A stretch of 20,060 nt of DNA, from contig BDIP01000333.1 in the NCBI GenBank assembly GCA_003568945.1, forward strand, positions 1-20,060, in the 5' to 3' direction. The notes beneath the pieces are model-generated. The model was not told the DNA's origin. It made no database searches and saw only the letters and a program-made list of their open reading frames with translations. The position numbers and the translations under genes were made by a program. The DNA is from Kipferlia bialata (Eukaryota > Fornicata). This document shows positions 19,404 through 20,060 of this stretch, piece by piece (within the stretch, counting starts at the first letter, position 1; the number at the start of each line of letters is the position of its first letter).

Positions 19404-20060
19404 GTATGTATACATATATACATACACACTCATACCCTGTACTGGATGGCCTCCTCGATGGTGGCATAGGCACTCCAGTCGTATCTAAAGGTAAGTGAAT
19501 TGAGACCACAATGTCTCACAGAGAGAGGGAGAAACATATAGACAGGGAGAGTGAGAGATAGCTTGTGTACCTGGCAAGAGCGTTCTCTCCACAGTAGGGG
19601 GTGAGACCGGCAGCGTCATCCATGGTCTGGGGGTGAGAATGGGGGGGGGCGGGAGAGCGGGAGACTACCAGCATCCATGGTCTCAGGGTGAATAGAGGTA
19701 TACTGATAGATAGATATACATAGAGAGAGAGATACAGAGAGAGAGATACCTGGTGCACAAGCTCCACAGGCATGCAGGCGGCGTTGGACCCTGAGGGTGA
19801 GGTAGTGAGGGAGTGTCAAGAGCGTAGCAACACTACACGACAGCTATTCAATTGCCTAATATGCAACCGCGAAGAATTCTTATAAATAAGAGCGTACCAG
19901 CCTGCTGGGCGTCTGTCATCTCGAGGCAAGTGAAGTCAAAGTGGGTATATACATATATACATATCACTCTTCACACACATATATATATATAGTATATATA
20001 TATTATACATACTTGCTTGGGAGGCGTCTGTCATCTCGAGACAGGTGAAGTCAAAACGGG
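19023..20060 (-). CDS. Gene G: beta-amylase (GH14), C-terminal part, 5' end outside the window
   Basis: Exons, read downward: >20060-20013, 19790-19750, 19626-19571, 19484-19436, 19123-19023, joined in phase 1, 0, 2, 0. The protein reads F-D-F-T-C-L-E-M, then MPVELVHQ, GLTPYCGENALARYDW, then KAFTYLRMDD and FEAFVGDVHR. This matches the C-terminal half of glycoside hydrolase family 14: F-T-C-x-E-M, P-x-x-L-V-x-Q, G-E-N-A-L-x-R-Y-D and F-T-Y-L-R. The Glu of GENAL corresponds to the catalytic base (Glu380 of soybean beta-amylase); the catalytic acid would be upstream, outside the window. The enzyme releases maltose from the non-reducing ends of starch or glycogen. The end is unclear: it either stops just after VHR (TAA at 18897-18895) or continues in frame into the GNAT gene through the acceptor at 18587-18588. 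Confidence 0.85.
19155..19230 (-). repeat. Two echoes of the start of exon 19123-19023
   Basis: Short copies of the exon start (plus-strand words GGCCTTGAAG near 19161 and GAAGCCCTTGAAGTGTCAGA near 19203, against GAAGGCCTTGAAGTTGTAGA at 19103) lie upstream of the exon within the preceding intron, among GA-rich microsatellite sequence. Confidence 0.5.
19311..19358 (-). repeat. Echo of exon 19484-19436
   Basis: AGTGCCTATGCCACCATGAA onward to CAGTACATG|GTATGG on the - strand copies most of exon 19484-19436 (AGTGCCTATGCCACCATCGA onward to CAGTACAGG|GTATGA), about 120 nt downstream. It keeps an open frame (SAYATMKEAIQYM) and a donor but has lost a clear acceptor. Confidence 0.75.
19358..19425. 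repeat. (CT)n-(TA)n compound microsatellite
   Basis: About 30 nt of CT repeat run directly into about 35 nt of TA/TATG repeat. The tract separates the two copies of the duplicated beta-amylase exon and lies inside an intron. Confidence 0.85.
19665..19692 (-). repeat. Echo of the start of exon 19626-19571
   Basis: ACCCTGAGACCATGGATGCT on the - strand copies the acceptor and first codons of the exon (CCCCCAGACCATGGATGACG), about 55 nt upstream. The acceptor has become GAG and the similarity ends after a dozen exon bases. Confidence 0.6.
19898..19946 (-). repeat. Second copy of the FTCLEM exon of beta-amylase
   Basis: This copy reads H-F-D-F-T-C-L-E-M-T-D-A-Q-Q-A-G, against R-F-D-F-T-C-L-E-M-T-D-A-S-Q-A in the exon at 20013-20060, 115 nt upstream on that strand. 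Both end in phase 1 with good donors (GTACGC and GTATGT), so either could join exon 19790-19750. The inner copy has no AG acceptor close before it, so the outer one is more likely the used exon. Confidence 0.75.

Noticed and set aside
1-20060. Retrotransposon, DNA transposon or tRNA/rRNA genes
   Set aside because: I found no reverse transcriptase or transposase motifs, no long terminal or inverted repeats and no tRNA-like cloverleaf by eye; a scan with dedicated tools could still find small RNAs.

Overview
The window looks like nuclear DNA of an intron-dense protist. Coding sequence is cut into many exons of about 40-150 nt with GT...AG borders. Introns are mostly 50-130 nt, AT-rich and full of (TA)n tracts. 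TAA, TAG and TGA are never needed as sense codons, so the standard code fits. There are no operons, ribosome binding sites, tRNAs, rRNAs or CRISPR arrays that I can see. Very high intron density, close gene packing, a Kelch-like protein and an LRR protein together would suit a fornicate flagellate such as Kipferlia bialata; that name is inference only.

Seven genes are laid out in alternating orientation. (A) + strand, about 259-5317: a basic/acidic protein with two copies of a Cys/His zinc-finger-like module and a tandem array of 39-nt proline-rich exons. (B) - strand, 9784-5524: a 22-exon, 670-residue leucine-rich-repeat protein made of three copies of a seven- or eight-exon module. (C) + strand, 10150-12344: a multi-pass membrane protein. 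(D) - strand, about 14172-12468: a Kelch-like beta-propeller protein whose main exon is 1149 nt. (E) + strand, 14428-15152: a 214-residue DUF1353-type protein, a family best known from phages and bacteria, with one 80-nt intron. (F) - strand, 18579 (or 18586) to 15634: a 17-exon GNAT acetyltransferase. (G) - strand, beyond 20060 to 19023: the C-terminal part of a beta-amylase (GH14), either a separate gene or fused in frame to F.

For A, B, E, F and G I traced exons by hand, and the phases close across every junction given. C has one unresolved junction. D has an unresolved 5' end.

The most striking feature is not a gene. Next to many exons lies a decayed second copy of part of that exon together with its splice site, sitting in the neighbouring intron ('exon echoes'). 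I count about fifteen cases in genes A, C, E, F and G and found none in B or D. Some echoes are nearly perfect (35 identical bases at 11251 and 11369). Some still look like usable exons (the 39-nt array at 1295-1553). In E, a 13-nt direct repeat sits at both ends of the only intron, as expected of an intron born by local duplication. The genes share no obvious pathway; beta-amylase points to starch or glycogen breakdown.
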